Below are positions 45,940 to 54,304 of a stretch of 64,000 nucleotides of DNA, one piece after another. A program made the translations under genes and the position numbers. The stretch covers positions 1-64,000 of the forward strand of contig NZ_WNKZ01000020.1 of the NCBI RefSeq assembly GCF_009720835.1. The letters run 5' to 3'. The stretch's first letter is position 1, and each line of letters begins with the position of its first letter. Under the pieces are notes generated by a model. It was not told the origin of the DNA. It was given only the letters and a program-made list of their open reading frames with translations, and made no database searches. This stretch comes from Pseudoduganella buxea (GTDB taxonomy: Bacteria > Pseudomonadota > Gammaproteobacteria > Burkholderiales > Burkholderiaceae_D).

Positions 45940-48900
45940 ATGAACGCACCTCAAAAGGGTACGGAGCTAGGCACGCCGGACAACCACCCGGACATCACCC
46001 TCGACGACAAATGGACGCTCGAACGCGGCCGTGCCTTCATGACGGGCACCCAGGCGCTGATCCGCCTGCCGATGCTGCAGCGCGAACGCGACGTCAAGGC
46101 CGGCCTGAACACGGCCGGCTACATCACCGGCTACCGCGGTTCGCCCGTCACCAGCGTCGACATGACGGCGATGAAGGCGAAGAAGCACCTGGAAGCGCAC
46201 CACGTCAAGTTCCATCCCGGGATGAACGAAGACCTCGCGGCCACGGCCGTCTGGGGCACGCAGCAGACCAACCTGTTCCAGGACGCCAAATACGACGGCG
46301 TCTTCGCCATGTGGTACGGCAAGGGCCCCGGCGTCGACCGCTGCGGCGACGTCTTCAAGCACGGTAACAACGCCGGCTCGGCCAAGCACGGCGGCGTGCT
46401 GGTGCTGGCCGGCGACGACCATGCGGCCAAGTCCTCTTCCACGGCGCACCAGTCCGACCACATCCTGGCCGCCTGCGGCATCCCCGTGCTGTATCCGTCC
46501 TCGGTGCAGGAATACATCGACTACGGCCTGCATGCGTGGGCCATGAGCCGCTACACGGGCCTGTGGGTGTCGATGAAGTGCGTCACCGACATCATCGAGT
46601 CCGGCGCCGTCGTCGACTTCGACCCGGACCGCGTCCAGATCGCCATGCCGGACGACTTCGAGCTGCCGCCCGGCGGCCTGAATATCCGCTGGCCGGACGC
46701 CGTGCTGGACCAGGAAGTGCGGATGAACAGCTACAAGTGGTACGCCGCGCTGGCCTACGTGCGCGCCAATAAGCTCAACCGCATCATCTGGGACAGCCCG
46801 AAGCCGAAGATCGGCATCATCACGGCCGGCAAATCCTACCTCGACACGCGCCAGGCGCTGGCCGACCTGGGCATCGACGAGCAGGCCGCGGCCGACATCG
46901 GCATCCGCCTGTACAAGATCGGCATGACGTGGCCGCTGGAAGCGGACGGCGTGCACGAATTCGCGCGCGGCCTGGACGAGATCATCGTCGTCGAGGAAAA
47001 GCGCCAGATCCTCGAGTACGCGCTGAAGGAAGAGCTGTACAACCTGCCGGACAGCGAACGCCCGCGCGTGGTCGGCAAGTTCGACGACACGGGCGAATGG
47101 TCGAACAAGCACCGCATGGGCCACGGCGACTGGCTGCTGCCGGCCACCTATGAACTGAACCCGGCGCAGATTGCCCGGGCCATTGCCAGCCGCATCACGC
47201 ACTACTGCGACGGCCACCCGGTGGCGGCCCGCGTCAAGGAGCGCATCGCCTTCCTGGAGGCGAAGGAGCTGGTGCTGAAGGACGTGCCTGCCAAGCCGAA
47301 CCCGCTGACGGACCGCACGCCGTTCTTCTGCTCCGGCTGCCCGCACAACACGTCGACCAAGGTACCGGAAGGCTCGCGCGCGCTGGCCGGCATCGGCTGC
47401 CACTACATGGTGCTGTGGATGGACCGCGAGACCTCCACCTTCACCCACATGGGCGCCGAAGGCGTCACGTGGGTGGGCCAGGCGCCGTTCACGAACGAGA
47501 AGCACGTCTTCACGAACCTGGGCGACGGCACCTATTTCCACTCCGGTATCCTGGCTATCCGCGCCGCCGTCGCGGCCAAGGTCAACATCACCTACAAGAT
47601 CCTGTACAACGACGCCGTCGCCATGACGGGCGGCCAGGTGGTGGACGGCCCGCTGGACCCCGGCATGATCTCGCGCCAGATCGCCGCCGAAGGCGTCACG
47701 CCCATCATCGTCGTCACCGACGATCCGGACAAATACCCCGACGACTACGCCTGGGCTCCTGGCGTCACGGTGCGCCACCGCGCCGACCTGATGGACGTGC
47801 AGAAGGAGTTGCGCGAGATGCCGGGTGTATCGGCCATGATCTACGACCAGACCTGCGCCTCCGAGAAGCGCCGCCGCCGCAAACGCAACGAGTTCCCGGA
47901 CCCGGCCAAGCGCGCCGTCATCAACGAAGCCGTCTGCGAAGGCTGCGGCGACTGCTCGGTGCAGTCGAACTGCCTGTCCGTCGAGCCGCTGGAAACGGAA
48001 CTGGGGCGCAAGCGCCAGATCAACCAGTCCAGCTGCAACAAGGACTACTCCTGCGTCAACGGCTTCTGCCCCAGCTTCGTCACCGTCGAAGGCGGCGCGC
48101 TCAAGAAGCCGAAGAAGGCCGCCGGCGGCGCCGGTGCCGAGATTCCGGCCCTGCCGGCACCGGCGCTGCCTTCGACCGCCACGCCGTATGGCATCCTCGT
48201 CACCGGCATCGGCGGCACCGGTGTCGTCACCGTCGGCCAGATCCTGGCGATGGCGGCGCACGTGGAAGGCAAGGGCGCCGTCGTGCTGGACATGAGCGGC
48301 CTGGCGCAGAAGGGCGGCCCCGTGATGTCGCACGTGCGGCTGGCAGACAGGCAGGCCGACCTGCATTCGACCCGTGTCGGCACCGGCAGCGCCGACCTGG
48401 TGATCGGCTGCGACCAGATCGTCACCAGCAGCCGCGATGCGCTGTCGCGCATGGGCGAAGGCCGTACCTGGGCCGCCATCAACTCGACCGGCGCCACCAC
48501 GGCGGCATTCGTGAAGAACCCGGACTGGCAGTTCCCGGGCGAGTCCTCGCGCGGCGAGATCGTGCGTGCCTGCGGCGCCGGCAATGTGGAATTCGTCGAT
48601 GCCGGCCAGATCGCCACGGCCCTGATGGGCGACTCGATCGCGACGAACATGTTCATGCTGGGCTACTCCTTCCAGAAGGGGCATGTGCCGCTGTCGGAAG
48701 CGTCGCTGATGAAAGCCATCGAACTGAACGGCGTGTCGGTGGGCTTCAACAAATCGGCCTTCAACTGGGGCCGCTACGCCGCCGTCGACCTGGCCGCCGT
48801 GACGAAGATGACGGCGCCCGCGCAGGTCATCGAATTCAAGTGCGCGCAGACCCTGGACGAAGTGGTGACGCGCCGCGTCGAGCTGCTGACGGCCTACCAG

Positions 48901-49539
48901 AACGCCGCCTATGCGCAGCAGTACAGCGCCTTTGTCGACACCGTGCGTGCGGCGGAAAGCAAGTTGGGCAACAAGCAGCTGCGCCTGACGGAAGCCGTGG
49001 CCCGCTACCTGTACAAGCTGATGGCGTACAAGGACGAATACGAGGTGGCACGCCTGCATACCGACCCGGCCTTCCGCCAGAAGATCGAAGGCATGTTCGA
49101 AGGCGACTACAAGGTGAAATTCCACCTGGCCCCGCCGCTGCTGGCGAAGAAGGACAAGGACGGCCACCTCGTCAAGCAGGAGTTCGGCCCGTGGATGATG
49201 GGGGCCTTCGGCCTGCTGGCCAAGTTCAAGGGCCTGCGCGGCACGGCGCTCGACGTGTTCGGCTACACGGCCGAACGCAGGATGGAGCGGGCCCTGATCG
49301 GCGAATACCGCGATACGGTGGCGGCGCTGCTGCCGAAGCTGACGGCCGAGAACCTGGCCACGGCCGTGGCCATCGCCCGCATTCCCGAGGATATCCGCGG
49401 CTACGGTCACGTCAAGGAACGTCACCTGAAGGCGGCCAAGCAGAAGGAAGCGTCGCTGCTGACGGCGTATCACGCGCCGGTCGTTTCGGCAGCATCCACG
49501 GCGGCACCTGCGGCAGCAGCGGCGCCGCACGCGGCCTAG
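45940..49539 (+). CDS. Fused indolepyruvate:ferredoxin oxidoreductase
   Basis: A 1199-residue thiamine diphosphate iron-sulfur enzyme that oxidatively decarboxylates aryl 2-oxo acids (from Phe, Tyr, Trp) to acyl-CoA. Domains in order: N-terminal pyrimidine-binding part with GYITGYRGSPVTSVD, a middle TPP domain (GIGCHYMVLWMD, LGDGTYFHSG, YNDAVAMTGGQ), a 4Fe-4S motif CEGCGDCSVQSNC near residue 665, and a C-terminal gamma-type domain (ITGIGGTGVVTVGQILAMAAH). ATG 45940 follows GGAGA. In archaea the same parts are separate iorA and iorB; fusions are usual in aerobic proteobacteria. Confidence 0.94.
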   Translation: MNAPQKGTELGTPDNHPDITLDDKWTLERGRAFMTGTQALIRLPMLQRERDVKAGLNTAGYITGYRGSPVTSVDMTAMKAKKHLEAHHVKFHPGMNEDLAATAVWGTQQTNLFQDAKYDGVFAMWYGKGPGVDRCGDVFKHGNNAGSAKHGGVLVLAGDDHAAKSSSTAHQSDHILAACGIPVLYPSSVQEYIDYGLHAWAMSRYTGLWVSMKCVTDIIESGAVVDFDPDRVQIAMPDDFELPPGGLNIRWPDAVLDQEVRMNSYKWYAALAYVRANKLNRIIWDSPKPKIGIITAGKSYLDTRQALADLGIDEQAAADIGIRLYKIGMTWPLEADGVHEFARGLDEIIVVEEKRQILEYALKEELYNLPDSERPRVVGKFDDTGEWSNKHRMGHGDWLLPATYELNPAQIARAIASRITHYCDGHPVAARVKERIAFLEAKELVLKDVPAKPNPLTDRTPFFCSGCPHNTSTKVPEGSRALAGIGCHYMVLWMDRETSTFTHMGAEGVTWVGQAPFTNEKHVFTNLGDGTYFHSGILAIRAAVAAKVNITYKILYNDAVAMTGGQVVDGPLDPGMISRQIAAEGVTPIIVVTDDPDKYPDDYAWAPGVTVRHRADLMDVQKELREMPGVSAMIYDQTCASEKRRRRKRNEFPDPAKRAVINEAVCEGCGDCSVQSNCLSVEPLETELGRKRQINQSSCNKDYSCVNGFCPSFVTVEGGALKKPKKAAGGAGAEIPALPAPALPSTATPYGILVTGIGGTGVVTVGQILAMAAHVEGKGAVVLDMSGLAQKGGPVMSHVRLADRQADLHSTRVGTGSADLVIGCDQIVTSSRDALSRMGEGRTWAAINSTGATTAAFVKNPDWQFPGESSRGEIVRACGAGNVEFVDAGQIATALMGDSIATNMFMLGYSFQKGHVPLSEASLMKAIELNGVSVGFNKSAFNWGRYAAVDLAAVTKMTAPAQVIEFKCAQTLDEVVTRRVELLTAYQNAAYAQQYSAFVDTVRAAESKLGNKQLRLTEAVARYLYKLMAYKDEYEVARLHTDPAFRQKIEGMFEGDYKVKFHLAPPLLAKKDKDGHLVKQEFGPWMMGAFGLLAKFKGLRGTALDVFGYTAERRMERALIGEYRDTVAALLPKLTAENLATAVAIARIPEDIRGYGHVKERHLKAAKQKEASLLTAYHAPVVSAASTAAPAAAAAPHAA

Positions 49540-49552
49540 GAGAGGGCAGCCA

Positions 49553-49584
49553 GCGGCGGCTCGCGCGTTCCGGCGAGCCGCCGC
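49553..49584 (+). terminator. GC-rich hairpin after the oxidoreductase gene
   Basis: A perfect 12-bp stem GCGGCGGCTCGC / GCGAGCCGCCGC with an 8-nt loop, 13 nt after the stop. There is no T run, so it may be a processing or 3'-stabilising structure instead of an intrinsic terminator. Confidence 0.55.
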
Positions 49585-49684
49585 ATAAGCAAGCGCAAAC
49601 TTGTTCGTTCCATTGCTGAAGTAAAGTTGGTAAGGTTCGGTTCCCGCAGCACCATGCGGGGAACAATAAAAAACCGGGAAAACC

Positions 49685-52378
49685 ATGCCAACCATGAAGA
49701 CCACGAATCTTTTAGCAGCACTTATCGGCGCACAGTGCGTACCCCTGCTGGCGCAGGCACAGGTCACGCCGCCGCCTACCGAAGCGGCCGCCCCCACCGC
49801 AGTCGTCGTTACCGGCTCGCGCATCGCGCGAACCAGCCTGGAAGGACCGTCCGCCGTGACGGTCCTGACGGGTGAAGACATTACCCGCCAGGGTTACAAG
49901 AACGTGTTCGATGCCCTGAACAACCAGGTGCAGAACAGCGGCTTCGTGCAGGGCGCCGACTACGGCAATACCTTCACGCCATCGGCCAACACCATCAGCC
50001 TGCGCGGCCTGGGTCCGAACCACACGCTGATCCTGTTGAATGGCCGCCGCCTGGCCGACTTCCCGATCGCCTACGAAGGCACGGTGAACTTTACCAACCT
50101 GGCCAATATCCCGTCGAACATCGTCGAACGCATCGAGATCCTGTCCGGCGGCGCCTCGGCCATCTACGGTTCCGACGCCATCGCCGGCGTCGTCAACATC
50201 ATCCTGAAGAACAAGGCCGAAGGCTTCGACGTCAACGTGAAGGCCGGCACCACGTCGCGCGGCGGCGCTGGCGACCGGCGCGTGCAGTTCACGGGCGGCC
50301 AGCAGTTCGGCAAGCTGAACACGGTATTCAGCCTGGAACTGTCCGAGCGCGATCCCCTGTCCTCGCTGCAGCGCGATTTCATGTCGGCCCGCTCGGGCAC
50401 GCCGACCAATATCCTGTCGCGCAAGAACCTCGACACGGGCAAGTTCATCGACCCGGGCCAGGCCTGTGCCGACGTGGCCGACTTCTACGGCGGCAGCACC
50501 ATCCGCTACACGGCCAAGGCGGGCAGCTATTGCGCCAGCCCGAAGGTGGGCACGCACCACTGGACCGTGCAGACCAGGAACCGCAGCAAGAACGGCTTCG
50601 CCAGCGCCACATACCAGTTTGATGAAGACACCACCTTCTTCGCCGACCTGCTGGTGGGCCGCAACGACACGGCGAACAATACGCGCGGCCCGTCGTGGAC
50701 TTCCGCGTCGACATCGAACAGCTATTTCCTGAACCGGAACACGGGCAACTACGAAGTGTGGACGCGCTATGTCGCGCCGGAAGAAATGGGTGGCGTGGGG
50801 CGCTACGACCGCACGTGGAAGGACGAGGCGGTGGCCGCCTCGCTGGGCGTGCGCGGCTACCTGGGCAACGGCTGGAAGTACGAAGCCGGCTACAGCGCCT
50901 CGTGGTACGAATCGAAAGCCAAGGTGCCGCGGGCGCTGGCCAATATCGACAGCTTCTTCCTGGGCCCGCGCCTGGGCACGGACCCCGATGGCGTGGCGAT
51001 CTTCGCGCCCGACCCGGCCCGCCTGACACGCCGCATCACGCCTGGCGAATTCGATACCATCACTGGCCAGGCCGAAAGCGACGACGAATCGTGGACGCAT
51101 ACCCTGTCGGCCAGCGCCAACGGCAAGCTGTATGATCTTCCGGCCGGCCCGCTGCAACTGGCGGCGGTGGTCGAAGCAGGGCGCCAGGGCTTCACGAACA
51201 CGCCCGATGCCCGCATCAATGCCGGCTATTTCAACCTGGCTTCGCGCAGCGACGTCACCGAAGGCACCCGCAGCCGCTACGCCGCCGGCGCCGAACTGAA
51301 TATCCCGCTGTTGACGACCCTGACGGCCACCCTGGCCGGCCGCTACGACCGCTACGAGTTCGCCGAACGCAGCAACGGCAAGTTCACGTACAACGGCGGG
51401 CTCGAATTCAGGCCACGCAAGGACCTGCTGGTGCGCGCCAACTACGCGACGAGCTTCCGCGCGCCGGACATGAACTACATCTACAAGGCGCGCGGCACCG
51501 GCTACTACTCGTCCACCACGGACTATTATCGCTGCGCCGTGGCCGGTCAGCCGATCGCCGATTGCGAGTTCGCCGACAAGTCGCCTGGTTCGGACTACGT
51601 GCAGTACGGTAGCCGGGACCTGAAACCCGAGCAGGGCAAGTCGTATGGCGCCGGCGTGGTCTGGTCGCCCAGCAGCAGCTTCGATATCTCGGCGGACTAC
51701 TGGAACATCAAGATCGACGACCTGGTGCGCAACCTGGACCCGGACCAGCTGCTGCGCGACGAATCGGCCTGCCGCCTGGGCCAGCTCGATATCGGCTCAT
51801 TCCTGTGCGCCGACACCATCAGCCGCATCACGCGCTACGCCGACAATGCGCCGGACAAGGCGGGCGAGATCAAGGAGATCCGCGTCAATCCGATCAACGC
51901 GGCCAAGGAAAGCGTCAGCGGTTTCGACATCAGCGCCAAGTACGCGCTGCGCACGGCCAGCTACGGCACCTTCACGGTGCGGGGCAACTACACGAAGACG
52001 CTGACGCGCCGTTCGCAGCAGTTCGCCGGCGACGAAGTGGCCGACCAGTTGCACGCGCTGGACAGCTCGGACTGGCCGGACAAGCTGGGCACGAGCGTTA
52101 ACTGGAACGTGGGCAAACTGTCGACGACCCTGTTCGCCACCCGTTACGGCAAGATCCCGAACTCGGCGCAGACCGGCTACATCACGCCGACCACGCTCGT
52201 CAACGCCAGCGCCGTGTACCGCTTCACGGACCGCCTGACCGTGTCGCTGATCGTCAATAACCTGTTCAACAAGGTCAAATCCGATCCGTCCGGCGGCTGG
52301 CCGTACTACCCGATCGGTAACTACAACCCGCTGGGACGGGTGGGCTGGGTCGAGCTGAATTACCACTTCGGTTCTTGA
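49685..52378 (+). CDS. TonB-dependent receptor
   Basis: An 897-residue outer-membrane receptor. A signal peptide ends at AQAQ (about residue 26). The plug begins with AVVVTGSRIARTSLEGPS, has EDITRQGYKNVFDAL and GASAIYGSDAIAGVVNII, and is followed by a 22-strand barrel ending in GWVELNYHFGS. It lacks the STN signalling domain. The plug type (GSRI.R..., LNNQVQNSG) is the oligopeptide/carbohydrate class common in Xanthomonas-like and Massilia genomes, not a clear siderophore receptor. The M14 peptidase downstream suggests a peptide substrate. A second ATG at 49694 is possible. Confidence 0.92.
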   Translation: MPTMKTTNLLAALIGAQCVPLLAQAQVTPPPTEAAAPTAVVVTGSRIARTSLEGPSAVTVLTGEDITRQGYKNVFDALNNQVQNSGFVQGADYGNTFTPSANTISLRGLGPNHTLILLNGRRLADFPIAYEGTVNFTNLANIPSNIVERIEILSGGASAIYGSDAIAGVVNIILKNKAEGFDVNVKAGTTSRGGAGDRRVQFTGGQQFGKLNTVFSLELSERDPLSSLQRDFMSARSGTPTNILSRKNLDTGKFIDPGQACADVADFYGGSTIRYTAKAGSYCASPKVGTHHWTVQTRNRSKNGFASATYQFDEDTTFFADLLVGRNDTANNTRGPSWTSASTSNSYFLNRNTGNYEVWTRYVAPEEMGGVGRYDRTWKDEAVAASLGVRGYLGNGWKYEAGYSASWYESKAKVPRALANIDSFFLGPRLGTDPDGVAIFAPDPARLTRRITPGEFDTITGQAESDDESWTHTLSASANGKLYDLPAGPLQLAAVVEAGRQGFTNTPDARINAGYFNLASRSDVTEGTRSRYAAGAELNIPLLTTLTATLAGRYDRYEFAERSNGKFTYNGGLEFRPRKDLLVRANYATSFRAPDMNYIYKARGTGYYSSTTDYYRCAVAGQPIADCEFADKSPGSDYVQYGSRDLKPEQGKSYGAGVVWSPSSSFDISADYWNIKIDDLVRNLDPDQLLRDESACRLGQLDIGSFLCADTISRITRYADNAPDKAGEIKEIRVNPINAAKESVSGFDISAKYALRTASYGTFTVRGNYTKTLTRRSQQFAGDEVADQLHALDSSDWPDKLGTSVNWNVGKLSTTLFATRYGKIPNSAQTGYITPTTLVNASAVYRFTDRLTVSLIVNNLFNKVKSDPSGGWPYYPIGNYNPLGRVGWVELNYHFGS

Positions 52379-52419
52379 GGTCTCGACGTCCTGTAAGAAG
52401 AATATAATTCACCGGCCCG

Positions 52420-52457
52420 GCGGGACGGGCACGCATCGTGCCCGTCCCGCTTTTTTT
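52420..52457 (+). terminator. Rho-independent terminator of the TonB-dependent receptor gene
   Basis: A perfect 13-bp stem (GCGGGACGGGCAC / GTGCCCGTCCCGC), 5-nt loop and seven T. It lies 42 nt after the receptor stop and 26 nt before the M14 gene, so the peptidase needs its own promoter or read-through. Confidence 0.95.
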
Positions 52458-52482
52458 CGACCGTATCTTCGGAGAGCCGTGA

Positions 52483-54240
52483 ATGATTCGTACCGCCCTG
52501 GCGCTTGCCCTGCTGACCGCCGTTCCCCTGTCCCACGCCGCCCCCGACCTCAGCACCGTGGCCGAGCGCTCCGGCTTCGAGGCCACCGGCCGTTACGATG
52601 AAGTGGTCAAGCTGTGCGCGGCCTTCCAGAAGGCTTACCCGAAGGCGGTGCGCTGCTTCGAATTCGGGCGCACGCCGGAAGGGCGGCCCATGCTGGCGCT
52701 GGCCGTGTCGAAAACGGGCGCGCTGACGGCGGCGCAGGCGAAGAAGAAGAACGTGCCGGTGCTGCTGGTGCAGGGCGGCATCCATGCCGGCGAGATCGAC
52801 GGCAAGGATGCCGGCTTCCTGGCGCTGCGCGATGCGCTGGAAGGCAAGGCCGGCGCCGGCACGCTGGATAAACAGGTGCTGCTGTTCGTCCCTGTCTTCA
52901 ACGTCGACGGCCATGAACGATTCGGCAAATGGAACCGCCCGAACCAGCGCGGCCCGGTGGAGATGGGCTGGCGCGTGACGGCGCAGAACTACAACCTCAA
53001 TCGCGACTACGTGAAGGCGGACGCGCCGGAGATGCAGGCCATGCTGGCGCTGGTGAACGAATGGGACCCGCTGGCCTATATCGACCTGCACGTGACGAAC
53101 GGCGCCAAGTTCCAGCCGGACGTGTCGATCCAGGTCGAACCCGTGCACGGCGGCGACGAAGCGCTCAAGGTGGCCGGCACGGCGCTGCGCGACAACGTCA
53201 TGGCCGACCTGCGCAAGCAGGGCTCCGACCCGAAGCACTTCTATATTTCCTTCGCCAAGACGGACGAGCCGCAATCCGGTTTCGTCGACGAGATGTCGAC
53301 GGCGCGCTTCTCGACCGGCTACTTCCAGCTGCGTAACCGCTTCGCCATGCTGGTCGAGACGCATGCGTGGAAGGACTACCCGACGCGCGTGAAGATCACC
53401 TACAACACCATCGTCTCGCTGCTGGACCAGGTGGCCGCGCACGGTGCCGACTGGCGCAAGCTGGCGCTGGCGGCGGACGCCCGCTCGGCCGCGCTGGCGG
53501 GGCAAAGCTTCCCGCTCAGCTACCGCACCACCGACAAGACGACGATGATCGACTTTGCCGGCTACGAATACACGCGCACGCCGTCGGACGTGTCGGGTGG
53601 CGTGTGGACGAAGTACGACGAAACCAGGCCGCAGATGTGGAAGGTGCCGCTGCGCGAAGAGATCGTTCCGGACCGGCAGGTCACGGCCCCGGGCGGCGGC
53701 TACCTCGTGCCGGCCGCGCAGGCGTCGCTGGTGGCGCCGAAGCTCAGGCAGCACGGTGTCGCCTTCAAGGTGCTGGCCGCCGCGCCAGGCAAGGTCGATG
53801 TCGAGACCTTCCGCGCCGACGGCACGAAGCTGTCGCCGGCATCGGTCGAAGGCCACCAGGGCATCGCGCTGGAAGGCAAGTGGCAGGCCGAGTCGCGCGA
53901 CGTGGGCAAGGGCGCCCTGTTCGTGCCCATCGCCCAGCCCAAGGCGCGGCTGGTCATGACGATGCTCGAACCGCAAAGCGCCGACTCGCTGGGCGCCTGG
54001 GGCATGTTCAACGTGTCGTTCGAGCGCAAGGAATATATGGAGGACTACGTCGCCGAGGAAGTGGCGCGCGAGCAGCTGAAGGACCCGCAGGTGGCAGCCG
54101 CCTTCAAGGTTCGGCTGGACAGCGACCCCGCGTTTGCCAAGAGCCCGCGCGCCCGCCTGGAGTTCTTCGCCCGGCGCCATTCGTCGTGGGATGAGCGGTT
54201 CAACCTGTATCCCGTATACCGGACGGCGCGGGTGTTTTGA
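52483..54240 (+). CDS. Exported M14-family zinc carboxypeptidase
   Basis: A 585-residue protein with a signal peptide (MIRTALALALLTAVPLSHA). The M14 zinc ligands are in GGIHAGEIDGKD (HxxE near residue 101) and DLHVTNGAKF (His near 197); the catalytic Glu is in MLVETHAWKDY. QNYNLNRDYVKADAPEMQAM gives the Arg/Asn substrate pocket. The C-terminal third (about 370-585) is an extra beta-rich domain. It should remove C-terminal residues from peptides in the periplasm or outside. It pairs with the TonB-dependent receptor upstream. Confidence 0.93.
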   Translation: MIRTALALALLTAVPLSHAAPDLSTVAERSGFEATGRYDEVVKLCAAFQKAYPKAVRCFEFGRTPEGRPMLALAVSKTGALTAAQAKKKNVPVLLVQGGIHAGEIDGKDAGFLALRDALEGKAGAGTLDKQVLLFVPVFNVDGHERFGKWNRPNQRGPVEMGWRVTAQNYNLNRDYVKADAPEMQAMLALVNEWDPLAYIDLHVTNGAKFQPDVSIQVEPVHGGDEALKVAGTALRDNVMADLRKQGSDPKHFYISFAKTDEPQSGFVDEMSTARFSTGYFQLRNRFAMLVETHAWKDYPTRVKITYNTIVSLLDQVAAHGADWRKLALAADARSAALAGQSFPLSYRTTDKTTMIDFAGYEYTRTPSDVSGGVWTKYDETRPQMWKVPLREEIVPDRQVTAPGGGYLVPAAQASLVAPKLRQHGVAFKVLAAAPGKVDVETFRADGTKLSPASVEGHQGIALEGKWQAESRDVGKGALFVPIAQPKARLVMTMLEPQSADSLGAWGMFNVSFERKEYMEDYVAEEVAREQLKDPQVAAAFKVRLDSDPAFAKSPRARLEFFARRHSSWDERFNLYPVYRTARVF

Positions 54241-54242
54241 AT

Positions 54243-54277
54243 GTTGCTCGAAAAATGGGGTCTGTCCCCATTTTTCG
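54243..54277. repeat. Dispersed palindrome, site D
   Basis: CGAAAAATGGGG-TCTGT-CCCCATTTTTCG, a 12-bp perfect stem, 2 nt after the M14 stop and facing the convergent P-type ATPase gene. Upstream bases GTTGCT match the outer arm of the family. Confidence 0.92.
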
Positions 54278-54279
54278 TC

Positions 54280-54300
54280 TTACGCTGACTGGGGCGGACT
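54280..54300 (-). pseudogene. Possible vestige of the ttcA 3' end
   Basis: Read on the minus strand, 7 codons give SPPQSA and a stop, compared with IPVQSA and a stop at the end of intact ttcA (61100 onward). It lies next to palindrome D just as ttcA lies next to palindrome E. Very short, so only suggestive. Confidence 0.3.
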
Positions 54301-54304
54301 TGTC

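Noticed and set aside
45967-49881. A 1304-codon open frame antisense to the indolepyruvate oxidoreductase
   Set aside because: It mirrors the codon pattern of the sense gene and has no recognisable motif or ribosome site.
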